Below the pieces are notes generated by a model. The model did not search any database. It saw only the letters and a program-made list of their open reading frames with translations, and had not been told where the DNA came from. This document shows, piece after piece, positions 40,920 to 49,203 of a stretch of DNA of 64,000 nt. The stretch lies in contig OZ243922.1 of the NCBI GenBank assembly GCA_965213905.1, positions 2,976,001-3,040,000 of the forward strand. Direction: 5' to 3'. Source of the DNA: SIRX01 sp965213905. GTDB lineage: Bacteria; Actinomycetota; Rubrobacteria; Rubrobacterales; Rubrobacteraceae. Made by a program: the position numbers and the translations under genes. Position 1 is the first letter of the stretch. Every line of letters starts with the position of its first letter.

Positions 40920-41231
40920 CTCCCAATCTCCATCATAGGGGCTGCGTCCGCCGGTAACGGTTTCCGTACATGGCGCGATTGCTGAAGACCACCCTCCCAG
41001 TGTAGCCTAGCCTCCTGGACTGTGGTTTTAGCATCGTCAGGGGGACGAGGCACAGAGGCCTCGCCTCCGAACCTCTTTGCGAGGCCCGGTGGTGGACGGG
41101 ACGTGAGGCCATGAGCGCAAGCTGATGGCCTTGTTGCTGTTTCAGAGGTTCCCATACGAGCTAAACCATTCAAATTGCATGAACGGTCAGAACTCGGAGG
41201 TTGAGTAGTATCCTGCGTCGAGTAGAATTTC

Positions 41232-42461
41232 TTGGTGGAGCCCAGTCCGAGACAACTTAATAAGCGCTGTCTATGTGGTAGCGGAAAAGCCTTCAAGAAC
41301 TGTCACGGTCAAGAAAACTTGCTCAAAAGACGCCCCAAGGTTCCCGTCTATAACTCCGAACCGAACGATTTCCTCGATGCCCCTGGCTATACTTATTTGA
41401 CCTCTATCTTACTATCCGAGGATGAAGATAAACCTAGAAGCGACCCTCAGGGCGAGCCCGGTGAGTACGAGGCGACCTTCACACTTCTACAACCGGGACA
41501 GGCAGCTGAGAGATTAGCCGGTTCCGGCTTGACCCGCATATTCGAGGTTCAGTACGAGGCGACTGAGGGAGATTCGCACCTGGCACTGTTCTTACCGAAA
41601 GACGCACGGCCCTCCTCCAACGCTGGGATAGGCAGGGTCAATTTATTTCAAATAGATAAGGATGATGACAGCGCCGCCGGCATGAAAATCATCCTAAAGC
41701 CCAATGAACATGGCAGGCTTTCCAGGGTAATCATCATCCTTGAAGCCGAGAACTTTTTGGACGCGGAGAAGCGAGCCTACTTTGAGGCGGCTTCATTGTT
41801 GAGCTATCTTGCCTTTGAACTAGACATACCGCTGCGCATAGCTCACGTCAGCATCAAGGAAATAGCTAGTGGTCAAGTAACCGTGGGTTTCGTTAGACAG
41901 TTCGGCTATAAGGGGATGGGAAATCTAACGAGCCGCGACGTCGGAGGCAACTGGTCGGCCTTGAAGATTGTAGGAGGCGCTCACGCTGCCTTGACCAGCG
42001 TCTACAGGGAGGCGCTTAATTCAGAAAGCCCCTTCTATCAGTTTCTTTGCTTCTGCCGAGTCATTCAGCGTCTCAAGGAGCGGCTACGGCCCCGGTGGGA
42101 GAGAATGATAGTCGAACGCGATATAAGGCTATTGCCTACTTACAGAAAGCTGGAGAGGTTCCCGGATGGCGGTGAGGAAGACGAGAAGTTTACCGAAGAC
42201 GTTCGGGGAATGAAGTTTACCGCCGTATACGATGACCGGCTGCGGCCCCTGCGCAACGGGATAGGCCACATCTTCCTGGAGGATATGAGCGATGAGGATT
42301 CCCTGGAACGTTCAACCGACGAGTACGAATTCTTGCACGATGTTTACAAACTGCTTCCCGTAGCTCATCATGTGGCACGCACAATGCTCAAGAACGATTT
42401 CGGGCAGAGCGGACTGGCCCAAGTAGCCGCCAGGCTGGCACAGAGGAGTGGAGAACACTGA
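41232..42461 (+). CDS. SEC-C and HEPN (MauJ-like) protein
   Basis: A 409-residue protein from TTG 41232 or GTG 41235. The N-terminus RCLCGSGKAFKNCHG is a SEC-C zinc motif. The body resembles the MauJ-like family of unknown function. Near the C-terminus RNGIGH (Arg341, His346) is a perfect RX4H HEPN ribonuclease motif in a helical domain (DSLERSTDEYEFLHDVYKLL). HEPN proteins are RNases of defence and toxin systems. An ApeA relic follows 2 bases after its stop, so a defence link is likely but unproven. Confidence 0.75.
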   Translation: MVEPSPRQLNKRCLCGSGKAFKNCHGQENLLKRRPKVPVYNSEPNDFLDAPGYTYLTSILLSEDEDKPRSDPQGEPGEYEATFTLLQPGQAAERLAGSGLTRIFEVQYEATEGDSHLALFLPKDARPSSNAGIGRVNLFQIDKDDDSAAGMKIILKPNEHGRLSRVIIILEAENFLDAEKRAYFEAASLLSYLAFELDIPLRIAHVSIKEIASGQVTVGFVRQFGYKGMGNLTSRDVGGNWSALKIVGGAHAALTSVYREALNSESPFYQFLCFCRVIQRLKERLRPRWERMIVERDIRLLPTYRKLERFPDGGEEDEKFTEDVRGMKFTAVYDDRLRPLRNGIGHIFLEDMSDEDSLERSTDEYEFLHDVYKLLPVAHHVARTMLKNDFGQSGLAQVAARLAQRSGEH

Positions 42462-42462
42462 G

Positions 42463-42609
42463 TTGGGACGGCCCACATTGCTGGACAGCTTCGAACGCGA
42501 CGGAGAGTGGTGGCTACCGGGCGACGCGGCTGAAGTCCGCGTGTTAGGGGGGGTGGCATTCGACCTGGCGCAAGGGGTGCGTCTGAAAACCCTGTGGCCT
42601 TTCCCCTAG
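42463..42609 (+). pseudogene. Relic of an ApeA N-terminal domain
   Basis: A 48-codon frame from TTG 42463 reads LLDSFERDGEWWLPGDAAEV, RVLGGVAFDL, then stops. FERDGEWWLPG matches the opening FEFEGLWWLPG of the complete ApeA at 49204. The rest of an ApeA gene is missing. It is a truncated relic beside the SEC-C/HEPN gene. Confidence 0.6.
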
Positions 42610-42724
42610 CCACCATCGAGAATTAAGAATGTCTGGCCTCACACTGGGCTTTAGTCAGACTGCAGTACTCATCTGATGAGGAACGACCTCTGTAACACTA
42701 GGCCGGGCACCGATAGCAGGACAG

Positions 42725-43015
42725 TTAGTCGGCATCCTCTACGGTCGCGCACTTCAGTACGGCATACGCCTCTAGGCCATAGTCGGCCCGTTCGAACCCT
42801 TCGATAATCACATTCTTGCCGACTTGGGCGGCTATATCCTCGGGTACGCCTCGCAACAGGTAGAAGGGCTGGTTGTCCAGTCCTCCGACAGCCAGGGCGT
42901 ATCGGAAGCCCGTCTCTTGAACAACGTCCCTCGTCGCAGGACGGGAATATAAGTCCACCACGCGCCCCGAAACCCACACCGGTATCTCTTCGCGTCCGCT
43001 ACTCGCCCGGCTCAA
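42725..43015 (-). CDS. Hypothetical small beta-rich protein
   Basis: A 96-residue protein overlapping the end of clpS by 17 bases. Blocks VWVSGRVVDLYSRPATRDVV, YALAVGGLDNQPFYLLRGVP and KNVIIEGFERADYGLEAYAV look like an OB-fold. The family is unknown. The overlap implies co-translation with ClpS, perhaps in protein turnover. Confidence 0.65.
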   Translation of the reverse strand: MSRASSGREEIPVWVSGRVVDLYSRPATRDVVQETGFRYALAVGGLDNQPFYLLRGVPEDIAAQVGKNVIIEGFERADYGLEAYAVLKCATVEDAD

Positions 43016-43301
43016 TACTCACGGTGAGCTTCTTGGCCTTGAGACGCTCCTCGTGGAGTTCCGCGAGTTCCCGGTGGCAGCTTGTGATGACGGCCTTGCC
43101 CTGGGTGTGGGCGGTTAGCATTACCTTCACGGCTCTCTTCACGGTCATACCGGGTACGACCTTTTTCAGCACGTAGACTACCCGGCCCATGCCGTTTACC
43201 CAGTCGTTGTGCAAGATAACGTTCCAGGGAGGTTCGGACCGGACTCTCTCCCGGATTTCGGGCTTCCGTACGGTCTGTCCGCCGGGTAGCGTACTCGTCA
43301 T
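42999..43301 (-). CDS. clpS: ClpS, adaptor of the ClpAP/ClpCP protease
   Basis: A 100-residue protein starting at ATG 43301. PPWNVILHNDWVNGMGRVVY opens the ClpS core, followed by VLKKVVPGMTVKRAVKVMLT, AHTQGKAVITSCHRELAELH and a final beta strand. ClpS delivers N-degron substrates to the Clp protease; the common NDD of the ligand pocket reads NDW here. No clp protease gene is nearby. The start was chosen because the 12 residues before it are not family-like. Confidence 0.9.
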   Translation of the reverse strand: MTSTLPGGQTVRKPEIRERVRSEPPWNVILHNDWVNGMGRVVYVLKKVVPGMTVKRAVKVMLTAHTQGKAVITSCHRELAELHEERLKAKKLTVSIEPGE

Positions 43302-43381
43302 TGCCCAATGATAGGCCAAGAGACCATGCCAGCACAACAGGCGCCAATACTCATCCCCCGAGTCCTCTAAGATGATGAACT

Positions 43382-44173
43382 GTGACCGAACGGGTGAGAA
43401 ACTTCCTTCGCAGCGTACAGCCGTGGCAGGCTATTGTGGCCTCCCTGATGCTTCTCGCCCTAGTCCTGCTTGTTGTCGCGGTGGCGGCTATAGGGACTTG
43501 GTTGAGTGTCCGTTCCGTGGAGGGGGAACTAGGCCGGCGAAGCCAGCAGTCGCCCAGGGTCGAGGTCGCGCCGAGTTCGCAGAACCCGCCGACACTTCCC
43601 GCGCCAGAGACTTTCGAGGACCTTCCCGCCGAACAGAGGCCGGAGATCCCGGGCCTCGCGGCCCTGGACGTGGTTGGCTACCTAAAGTACGGGCCGGGCG
43701 GCGACGCCTTCGTGTGTTCCGGCCCCATCGCGGGCGGTGGGGACACTACCGTATGGGAGTGCAGGTCGGCCCCGGGGGGCGGGCCGCCGGTCTACGAGGT
43801 TCGCGTCACCGGCGACGGCCCCTTGTCAGTCTTCTTCGTGGAGGCGACCGTCTACGACGCCAGCCGGGAACAGGCTGCCGAGTTCCTGGGGTACGCGGGT
43901 GGCCTCGCCTTTGACAATCCTGAACCGGTAAACGTCCGGGCGTGGGTAAGGGGGAATGTATCCTCCGGCGGACAACTGGCGGCCGGCGGCGCGGAACTAA
44001 CCCTCTACGGCACAAACGAGGTGCGGACGCTAGTCGTGGCCGGGGTCCCTCGCGAGATTCCTCGGACGGTTCCGGCGGGAGGCGCTACCGTTCCGACTTC
44101 CGGGGACGTTCCTCCGGTTACTGTGCCGGACGAACTCGATGCGGACGAGTTCGACTCCGAAGACGACGGTTAG
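43382..44173 (+). CDS. Membrane-anchored extracytoplasmic protein
   Basis: A 263-residue protein from GTG 43382. The N-terminal membrane helix is at about 17-40 (IVASLMLLALVLLVVAVAAI), then a Pro-rich linker, then a beta-rich outside domain with two Cys (FVCSGPIAGG and VWECRSAPGGG). The tail is Pro/Asp-rich. No family is recognised. It ends before a hairpin shared with the formamidase gene. Confidence 0.7.
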   Translation: MTERVRNFLRSVQPWQAIVASLMLLALVLLVVAVAAIGTWLSVRSVEGELGRRSQQSPRVEVAPSSQNPPTLPAPETFEDLPAEQRPEIPGLAALDVVGYLKYGPGGDAFVCSGPIAGGGDTTVWECRSAPGGGPPVYEVRVTGDGPLSVFFVEATVYDASREQAAEFLGYAGGLAFDNPEPVNVRAWVRGNVSSGGQLAAGGAELTLYGTNEVRTLVVAGVPREIPRTVPAGGATVPTSGDVPPVTVPDELDADEFDSEDDG

Positions 44174-44220
44174 GCCCCTCGCGAAGAGTCCGGCTGCCGT
44201 AGAAGCCATGCCAAGTTGAA

Positions 44221-44247
44221 GCGGGCGACTGATAGTAAGTCGCCCGC
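44221..44247. terminator. Bidirectional hairpin between convergent genes
   Basis: GCGGGCGACT and AGTCGCCCGC, perfectly complementary around GATAGTA, between the ends of the 43382 gene and the formamidase gene. There is no T-run. Confidence 0.6.
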
Positions 44248-44278
44248 CGTCTACCGCACGAGTTCTTCGTGCAGGTTT

Positions 44279-45526
44279 CTAGGTGGCGGTCGCCTGCCGG
44301 CCAAGGTCTCTCGACGCCGGCCCGTCGCCAGAGGGCAGGATGTCGAAGTCGAATATCTCAGTCGGTATGTATAGCGTGGCGCAGGCGTTCGGGATGTCCA
44401 CCATGCCGCTGAAACGGGCCTCCACGGGTGCGGCGCTAAGAAGCAGATATGCTTGCTCTCCCGTGTAACCGAACTTGGTGAGGTACTCGATGGCGTTCAG
44501 GCACGCCCGCCGGTAGGCGAGTGTGGCGTCCATGTAGTGGTTCGCGCCGTCCTCGTCCACCGAGATGCCCACGAACGAGAGGAACTCCGAGTAGCGGGGC
44601 TCCACGGGGCCGGGCTTGAAGAAGGGGGCGTTCATACCGTAGGCGTCCATCCCGCCCTTTATGATGTCTACGCCGAACTCTATCCAGCCGCCCATCTCTA
44701 TGGCCCCGCAGAAGGAAATCTCCCCGTCCCCCTGCGAGAAGTGCAGGTCGCCCACAGAGAATAGCCCGCCCTCGACGTAGACCGGCAGGTACGCCCGCGC
44801 GCCGCGGGAAAGGTTCTTTATGTCCATGTTCCCGCCGTGTTCCCGCGGCGGCACCGTCCGGCACGCCTCGCCCGACACCCGTTCCCTCTCGGATTCCGAG
44901 AGTGTCCCCAGAAGGGCGTTGTCGGGCTCAGGAGGCAGCGCCAGGGGCGGCACCCGGTCGGGGTCGGTATCTATGAGGGCCTGTTCCCGGCGGTTCCACT
45001 CGGCCAAAAGGTCGTAGGAGGGGGCGCAGCCGAAGAGGCCCGGGTGCCCTATCCCGGCGAAGCGCACGCCGGGGATGTGGCGGGAGGTGCAGTAGATGCC
45101 GTGGAAGTCCCACACGGCCTTGTGGGCCTCCGGGAAGCGGTCGGTCAGAAAGCCGCCGCCGTTCTCGCGAGCGAAGATGCCCGTGTAGCCCCAGCCCGCC
45201 CCGGCGAGGCCGTCGGGCGCGGTCTCGGGCAGGTGAGGCCCCATGTCGAGAATCTCCGCGACCAGGATGTCTCCCGGTTCCGCCCCCTCTATGGCGATAG
45301 GCCCCGAGAGGACGTGGTTGAAGGAGAGGTCGATGTCCCGGACGTCGTTGGCGTCGTCGGTGTTGTTGATTTGTCCGTCGGTCCACTCCCGGCAGTCCAT
45401 CCGGAAGTCTTCACCCGGCCTTACGGTGGCGGCGGGCGGTATCTCGGGGTGCCAGCGGTTGTGTCCGGGCACCTCCTGGTCGAACATAGACTTGCTCTGG
45501 TCTATCCGGAAGACGTTCTGGGCCAC
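44279..45526 (-). CDS. fmdA: Formamidase (acetamidase/formamidase family)
   Basis: A 415-residue enzyme with the family's full length. Conserved blocks include VPGHNRWHPEIPPA near the N-terminus, HVLSGPIAIEGAEPGDILVA, HPGLFGCAPSYDLLAEWN, GGNMDIKNLSRGARAYLPVY and DLHFSQGDGEISFCGAIEMG. It hydrolyses formamide to formate and ammonia in the cytoplasm. The fmdB-type gene lies divergently 123 bases away, the usual pairing. It could act on other short amides. Confidence 0.95.
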   Translation of the reverse strand: MAQNVFRIDQSKSMFDQEVPGHNRWHPEIPPAATVRPGEDFRMDCREWTDGQINNTDDANDVRDIDLSFNHVLSGPIAIEGAEPGDILVAEILDMGPHLPETAPDGLAGAGWGYTGIFARENGGGFLTDRFPEAHKAVWDFHGIYCTSRHIPGVRFAGIGHPGLFGCAPSYDLLAEWNRREQALIDTDPDRVPPLALPPEPDNALLGTLSESERERVSGEACRTVPPREHGGNMDIKNLSRGARAYLPVYVEGGLFSVGDLHFSQGDGEISFCGAIEMGGWIEFGVDIIKGGMDAYGMNAPFFKPGPVEPRYSEFLSFVGISVDEDGANHYMDATLAYRRACLNAIEYLTKFGYTGEQAYLLLSAAPVEARFSGMVDIPNACATLYIPTEIFDFDILPSGDGPASRDLGRQATAT

Positions 45527-45649
45527 GGGTCTATCCTTTCCCTCGTCCGTTACCTGGAGTCCGGCACTCTCCCACGGAGTGCCTCTCTGCTATCCTGGCA
45601 GCGTAGCGCTAAAGTACGGATGTGTCAAAGGGAAAAGTAAGGAGAAGAG

Positions 45650-45931
45650 GTGCCTATCTACGAGTTCCTCTGCGAGGCGTGCGGCCCCTTCGAGGAGCGC
45701 CTGAGCTTTTCGGAGTCCGCCCACAGCGCCCCGTGCCCGTCCTGCCACCAGGCGTCCCGCCGCGTCTACTCCATGCCGGGCGTGAGTTCGGCCTCTCAGG
45801 CGGAGAAGGAAGCCCGCGCGCTGGGCGAAACAGGTGCCGGACCGCAGGTGGTGAAGCGTCCCGGTAAGGAGACGGCTTCTTCTAAGAGACCAGCGCGCGT
45901 GGGCGGCAGACCCTGGCAGATAGGGCATTGA
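45650..45931 (+). CDS. fmdB: FmdB-family zinc-ribbon protein
   Basis: A 93-residue protein from GTG 45650 with GGAGAAG upstream. MPIYEFLCEACGPFEERLSF, then CPSCHQASRRVYSMPGVSSA is the FmdB zinc ribbon (two CxxC pairs). FmdB has been proposed as a regulator of formamidase, and this gene adjoins fmdA, divergently. Confidence 0.92.
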   Translation: MPIYEFLCEACGPFEERLSFSESAHSAPCPSCHQASRRVYSMPGVSSASQAEKEARALGETGAGPQVVKRPGKETASSKRPARVGGRPWQIGH

Positions 45932-45971
45932 ACGACTGCTAAAGAAGATGACCCGGAAAAGAGGAGAGACC

Positions 45972-46994
45972 GTGAACAACCACGAGGTTTTCGACCTGGG
46001 CGACGTAGTCTTGCAGGAAGGCGCTACTCTGAGGGACGCCAAACTCGCCTACAAGACGTTCGGCGCGCTAAACGAGGAGAAGACCAACGCCATCGTCTAC
46101 CCGACTTGGTACTCGGGCAGACATTGGGAGAACGAGTGGCTCATCGGCGAGGGCATGGCCTTGGACCCGGACGAGTACTTCATCATCGTCCCCAACATGT
46201 TAGGCAACGGAATTTCCTCTTCGCCTTCGAACACGCCCCCACCCTACGACAAGGCCCGCTTCCCCCGCGTCACGCTATACGACAACGTGAAGGCCCAGCA
46301 CAGGCTTGTTAGCGAACACTTCGGCGTAGAGAGGCTGGCCCTGGTGACCGGTTGGTCGATGGGGGCGCAGCAGACCTACCAGTGGGCGGTGAGCTACCCC
46401 GACATGGTGAAACGGATGCTGCCCTTCTGCGGGTCCTCGAAGACCAGCCGCCATAACTTCGTCTTCCTAGAAGGTGTGAAGGCCGCCCTCACCGCCGACG
46501 ACGCGTTCGAGAACGGCTGGTACGAAGAACAGCCCCAGAAAGGCTTGAGGGCCATGGCCCGGGTGTATGCCGGGTGGGGCTTCTCCCAGGCCTTCTACTG
46601 GGACGAGGTCTATAAGAAAGAGATGGGTTTCTCTTCCCTCGAGGACTTCCTCGTGGGTTTCTGGGAAGGCTTTTTTCTCGACGATAGAGATGCCAACAAC
46701 CTGCTGGCGATGCTGTGGACCTGGCAGCACGGGGACGTGGGGAAAACTCCCGGCTACGACGGCGACCACGCGAGGGCGCTTGGCGCTATAAAGGCCAGGA
46801 CCATCGTCATGCCGGCGGAGAAGGACCTTTACTTTCCGCCCGAGGACGAGGAGTACGCACTCGGCCGCATGAGTAGCGCGGACGCCGAACTCCGAGTCAT
46901 ACCGGGGGTGTGGGGACACTTTGCCGGGGGCGGTATAAACCCGGAGGACATAGAGTTCATAGACGCCGCCCTGAAGGAGTTGCTCGCCAGTTGA
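45972..46994 (+). CDS. MetX-like alpha/beta hydrolase
   Basis: A 340-residue protein starting at GTG 45972, which follows GAGGAG. It has the homoserine O-acetyltransferase-like fold: LRDAKLAYKTFGALNEEKTN, YFIIVPNMLGNGISSSPSNT, nucleophile elbow VTGWSMGAQQTYQWAV, acid near MPAEKDLYFP and catalytic His in WGHFAGGG. The lineage with the IVPNMLGNG segment usually is not a true MetX but acts on other acyl substrates. With formamidase nearby, a role in small amide or ester metabolism is possible. Confidence 0.85.
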   Translation: MNNHEVFDLGDVVLQEGATLRDAKLAYKTFGALNEEKTNAIVYPTWYSGRHWENEWLIGEGMALDPDEYFIIVPNMLGNGISSSPSNTPPPYDKARFPRVTLYDNVKAQHRLVSEHFGVERLALVTGWSMGAQQTYQWAVSYPDMVKRMLPFCGSSKTSRHNFVFLEGVKAALTADDAFENGWYEEQPQKGLRAMARVYAGWGFSQAFYWDEVYKKEMGFSSLEDFLVGFWEGFFLDDRDANNLLAMLWTWQHGDVGKTPGYDGDHARALGAIKARTIVMPAEKDLYFPPEDEEYALGRMSSADAELRVIPGVWGHFAGGGINPEDIEFIDAALKELLAS

Positions 46995-47053
46995 TGCCTC
47001 TGGTCTGCAGCGCATCTTGCAGCCGCGAGTAGGGGACTTAGCAGAAGGCATCG

Positions 47054-47377
47054 CTAACTGTAGAAGTTCTCCGGGCCTTCCTCAAAGGCGTCCATCGCGG
47101 CGTCCACCTGCTTCTTGTGGGCCTCGTGCAGAACCGTGGCGATAATCTTCTCCATCCTGACCCACATCTCCCAGCCGATTCGCTTCTGTTCCTCGGTGGC
47201 CCGATGCCTCCAGGCGCACGGGTCGTATTTGATATGCCATTCCGTCATGTCCCAGAGGGCGTAGCGGACTCCCTCTACACCCTCGGTTCGGTGGACTTCC
47301 ACGAGTCCGGGGATACAGTCCCGTTCTATCTCGTCGAGGCTTTTGAGGTGTGGTCGGGGTTTGTCCATGGAACCCAA
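47054..47377 (-). CDS. Hypothetical protein
   Basis: A protein of 104 to 107 residues (ATG 47368 or TTG 47377), 3 bases after the methyltransferase stop. It has LKSLDEIERDCIPGLVEVHR and a central segment EWHIKYDPCAWRHRATEEQK with several Trp, mostly helical. No family is recognised. The coupling suggests it acts with the methyltransferase. Confidence 0.6.
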   Translation of the reverse strand: MGSMDKPRPHLKSLDEIERDCIPGLVEVHRTEGVEGVRYALWDMTEWHIKYDPCAWRHRATEEQKRIGWEMWVRMEKIIATVLHEAHKKQVDAAMDAFEEGPENFYS

Positions 47378-47380
47378 AAG

Positions 47381-48139
47381 TTAAACCGCCACGGGTTTGT
47401 AGCCGCCTAGAAGCGCGTGTCCCGCCCGCGCCCAGAACACATCGGTTCCCTCGAAGCCCGCCTCCTCCATCCACAGCAACTGTTCGGGCAGCGTCGAGGG
47501 CGTGTCCATAGGGTCGGGGTAGTCGTAGACGTTCCAGCGTTCGCGCACGAAGAACTCGTGTGCCCGCCCGTCGCCATGGATCTCCTCTGAACGGCGGCGA
47601 ATCTCCTGCTCCCACGCCCGGGCGTAGTGTCTACGGCCGCGTTCGGTGCGGGGTTCCATCACGTCGGCAAACAGCAACGCGCCGCCGGGTTCCAGCCGGT
47701 CGAAAAGCCGGGCGAACAGGTCGCGTTTACCGGCGGCGCCTAAGTGGTGAAGCACAAGGGAACTCAGGAAGACCCGTGCTTCCGGCAAACAGTCCGCCCA
47801 GGAGGGGTCTTCAAGGCGGAACCGCCGGAGTTCCACTCGTTCACCGTGCCCGTTTAACGTCTTCGCCGCCTGCTGCAGCATGTCCTGAGAACCGTCTAGG
47901 CCCAGCATCCGGGCCTCGGGGAACTCGTGCAAGACCGCCGCACTCAACCACCCCGCCCCGACGCCGACCTCCACGCCTAGGAAAGACTCTTCTAGTTCGG
48001 CGGGTATCAAGTCCAGGAACGCGCCTTCTATCTCTTCCCGGCCCGGAACCATCGCCCGGCCGAACTCGATGAAGGTTTTCGACTCTTCCTCGCCCCAGGT
48101 TTCCGGGGCCTCGTTGACGCGACTTGTGCTTTCGTCCAC
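47381..48139 (-). CDS. SAM-dependent methyltransferase (class I)
   Basis: A 252-residue protein. Motif I is VEVGVGAGWLSAAVL, the acidic loop LGLDGSQDML, motif II RRFRLEDPSWADCLP, motif III VLHHLGAAGKRDLF and motif IV PGGALLFADVMEP: the full Rossmann methyltransferase set. The C-terminal cap (DTPSTLPEQLLWMEEAGFEG) is typical of small-molecule methyltransferases. The acceptor is not evident. Confidence 0.85.
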   Translation of the reverse strand: MDESTSRVNEAPETWGEEESKTFIEFGRAMVPGREEIEGAFLDLIPAELEESFLGVEVGVGAGWLSAAVLHEFPEARMLGLDGSQDMLQQAAKTLNGHGERVELRRFRLEDPSWADCLPEARVFLSSLVLHHLGAAGKRDLFARLFDRLEPGGALLFADVMEPRTERGRRHYARAWEQEIRRRSEEIHGDGRAHEFFVRERWNVYDYPDPMDTPSTLPEQLLWMEEAGFEGTDVFWARAGHALLGGYKPVAV

Positions 48140-48182
48140 CTCTGGCTAACCTCGCGACTCCCATAGTCTGTTGGGCCACATT

Positions 48183-49130
48183 CTACGGCAGCGACTCGCA
48201 GGGCACACCCTCGCCGTCGCCGTCTAAGTTGTGGGGGTCGCTAGGGTCTCGGTCGAGAACCGCCCGGGCCTGTTGCTGGGTCTCGAAATCGCTGCAGTTA
48301 TAGTCGCCATCCGAAGGGACGGGCGGTATCCCGCCACCGCCGGAAACCGACGGGGACTCACTTGGCGCGGGTTCAGGTTCGGGGGATGCTTCGTCGTCCG
48401 CGGCCTCGGACTCCGAAGCCGAACACCCTCCGCCGATTCCGTTCCCCCTGTCCGCGAGTTGGCAGAGTTCATTCCGGGAGAGGCCCCAAAGCCCACGTCC
48501 GGCCTCGCGGGCCTCCCGCTGCGCTTCGAGGAACCTGTCCGTGTAGCGGACATTCGGCGGGAAAGTCGCGACCTGGGCGTAGCCTTCCTCCACAAGCGTC
48601 TCGTTGAACATCCCGCCGTCCTCAAGCCACACGTAAGCGAGGAGTCTTCCATACGGGTCTATCTTCTCGGCGTCCAGTTCCAGGGCGACATGCTGCCCGG
48701 AGAGGGCTTGTTTGGTGAACTCCGAGGCCTCGGCCCCGAACGGTTCGGCCTCGCCATAGACTTCGGGCGTGTCCACCCCAATTAACCGTACCTCGGAGAC
48801 ATCCTCGACGACGGGTGAGACCTCTATGGTGTCCCCGTCAACGACGCGGGAGACGGTTACGACAGTTCCGTAATCGGACAGTGAATAATTCCCAGGGTCG
48901 GCTGTGACTTCCTGCGGGACTTCCTCGGCGTCAGGTTCGGGAGAGGAGGATTCAGGGACTTCCTCCGGTTCGGTGGGTTCTTGCGTGGTCTGGGGCAGCG
49001 TCATCTCGAAGACGACGCTGGGTTCGTTCTCTTGCCCCGGCCCTCCATCGGTTGTGGTGGCGGTCTCGCCGCAGGCTGCTGTTAGCAACAGGATTGCCGC
49101 GAGGAAAGTTAGGGGGATGACTCTCGACAC
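48183..49130 (-). CDS. Lipoprotein thermonuclease with Excalibur domain
   Basis: A 315-residue lipoprotein from GTG 49130. SRVIPLTFLAAILLLTAACG gives a lipobox LTAAC. A Glu/Pro linker, then the SNase domain with VVDGDTIEVSP, RLIGVDTPEVYGEAEPFGAE, ALELDAEKIDPYGRLLAYVW and EEGYAQVATFPPN shows the catalytic Asp, Glu and Arg positions. The C-terminus DYNCSDFETQQQARAVLDRD, then DGDGEGVPC is an Excalibur calcium-binding motif. A longer frame to 49253 would overlap the ApeA gene, so the short start is preferred. It probably degrades extracellular DNA or RNA. Confidence 0.88.
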   Translation of the reverse strand: MSRVIPLTFLAAILLLTAACGETATTTDGGPGQENEPSVVFEMTLPQTTQEPTEPEEVPESSSPEPDAEEVPQEVTADPGNYSLSDYGTVVTVSRVVDGDTIEVSPVVEDVSEVRLIGVDTPEVYGEAEPFGAEASEFTKQALSGQHVALELDAEKIDPYGRLLAYVWLEDGGMFNETLVEEGYAQVATFPPNVRYTDRFLEAQREAREAGRGLWGLSRNELCQLADRGNGIGGGCSASESEAADDEASPEPEPAPSESPSVSGGGGIPPVPSDGDYNCSDFETQQQARAVLDRDPSDPHNLDGDGEGVPCESLP

Positions 49131-49203
49131 CCATTCGAGGCGCGGAGACTCGCGGCCCGATTCAGTCTTCCCGATTACGCTTGAGGCGCGCTGGCGCAGC
49201 CGG

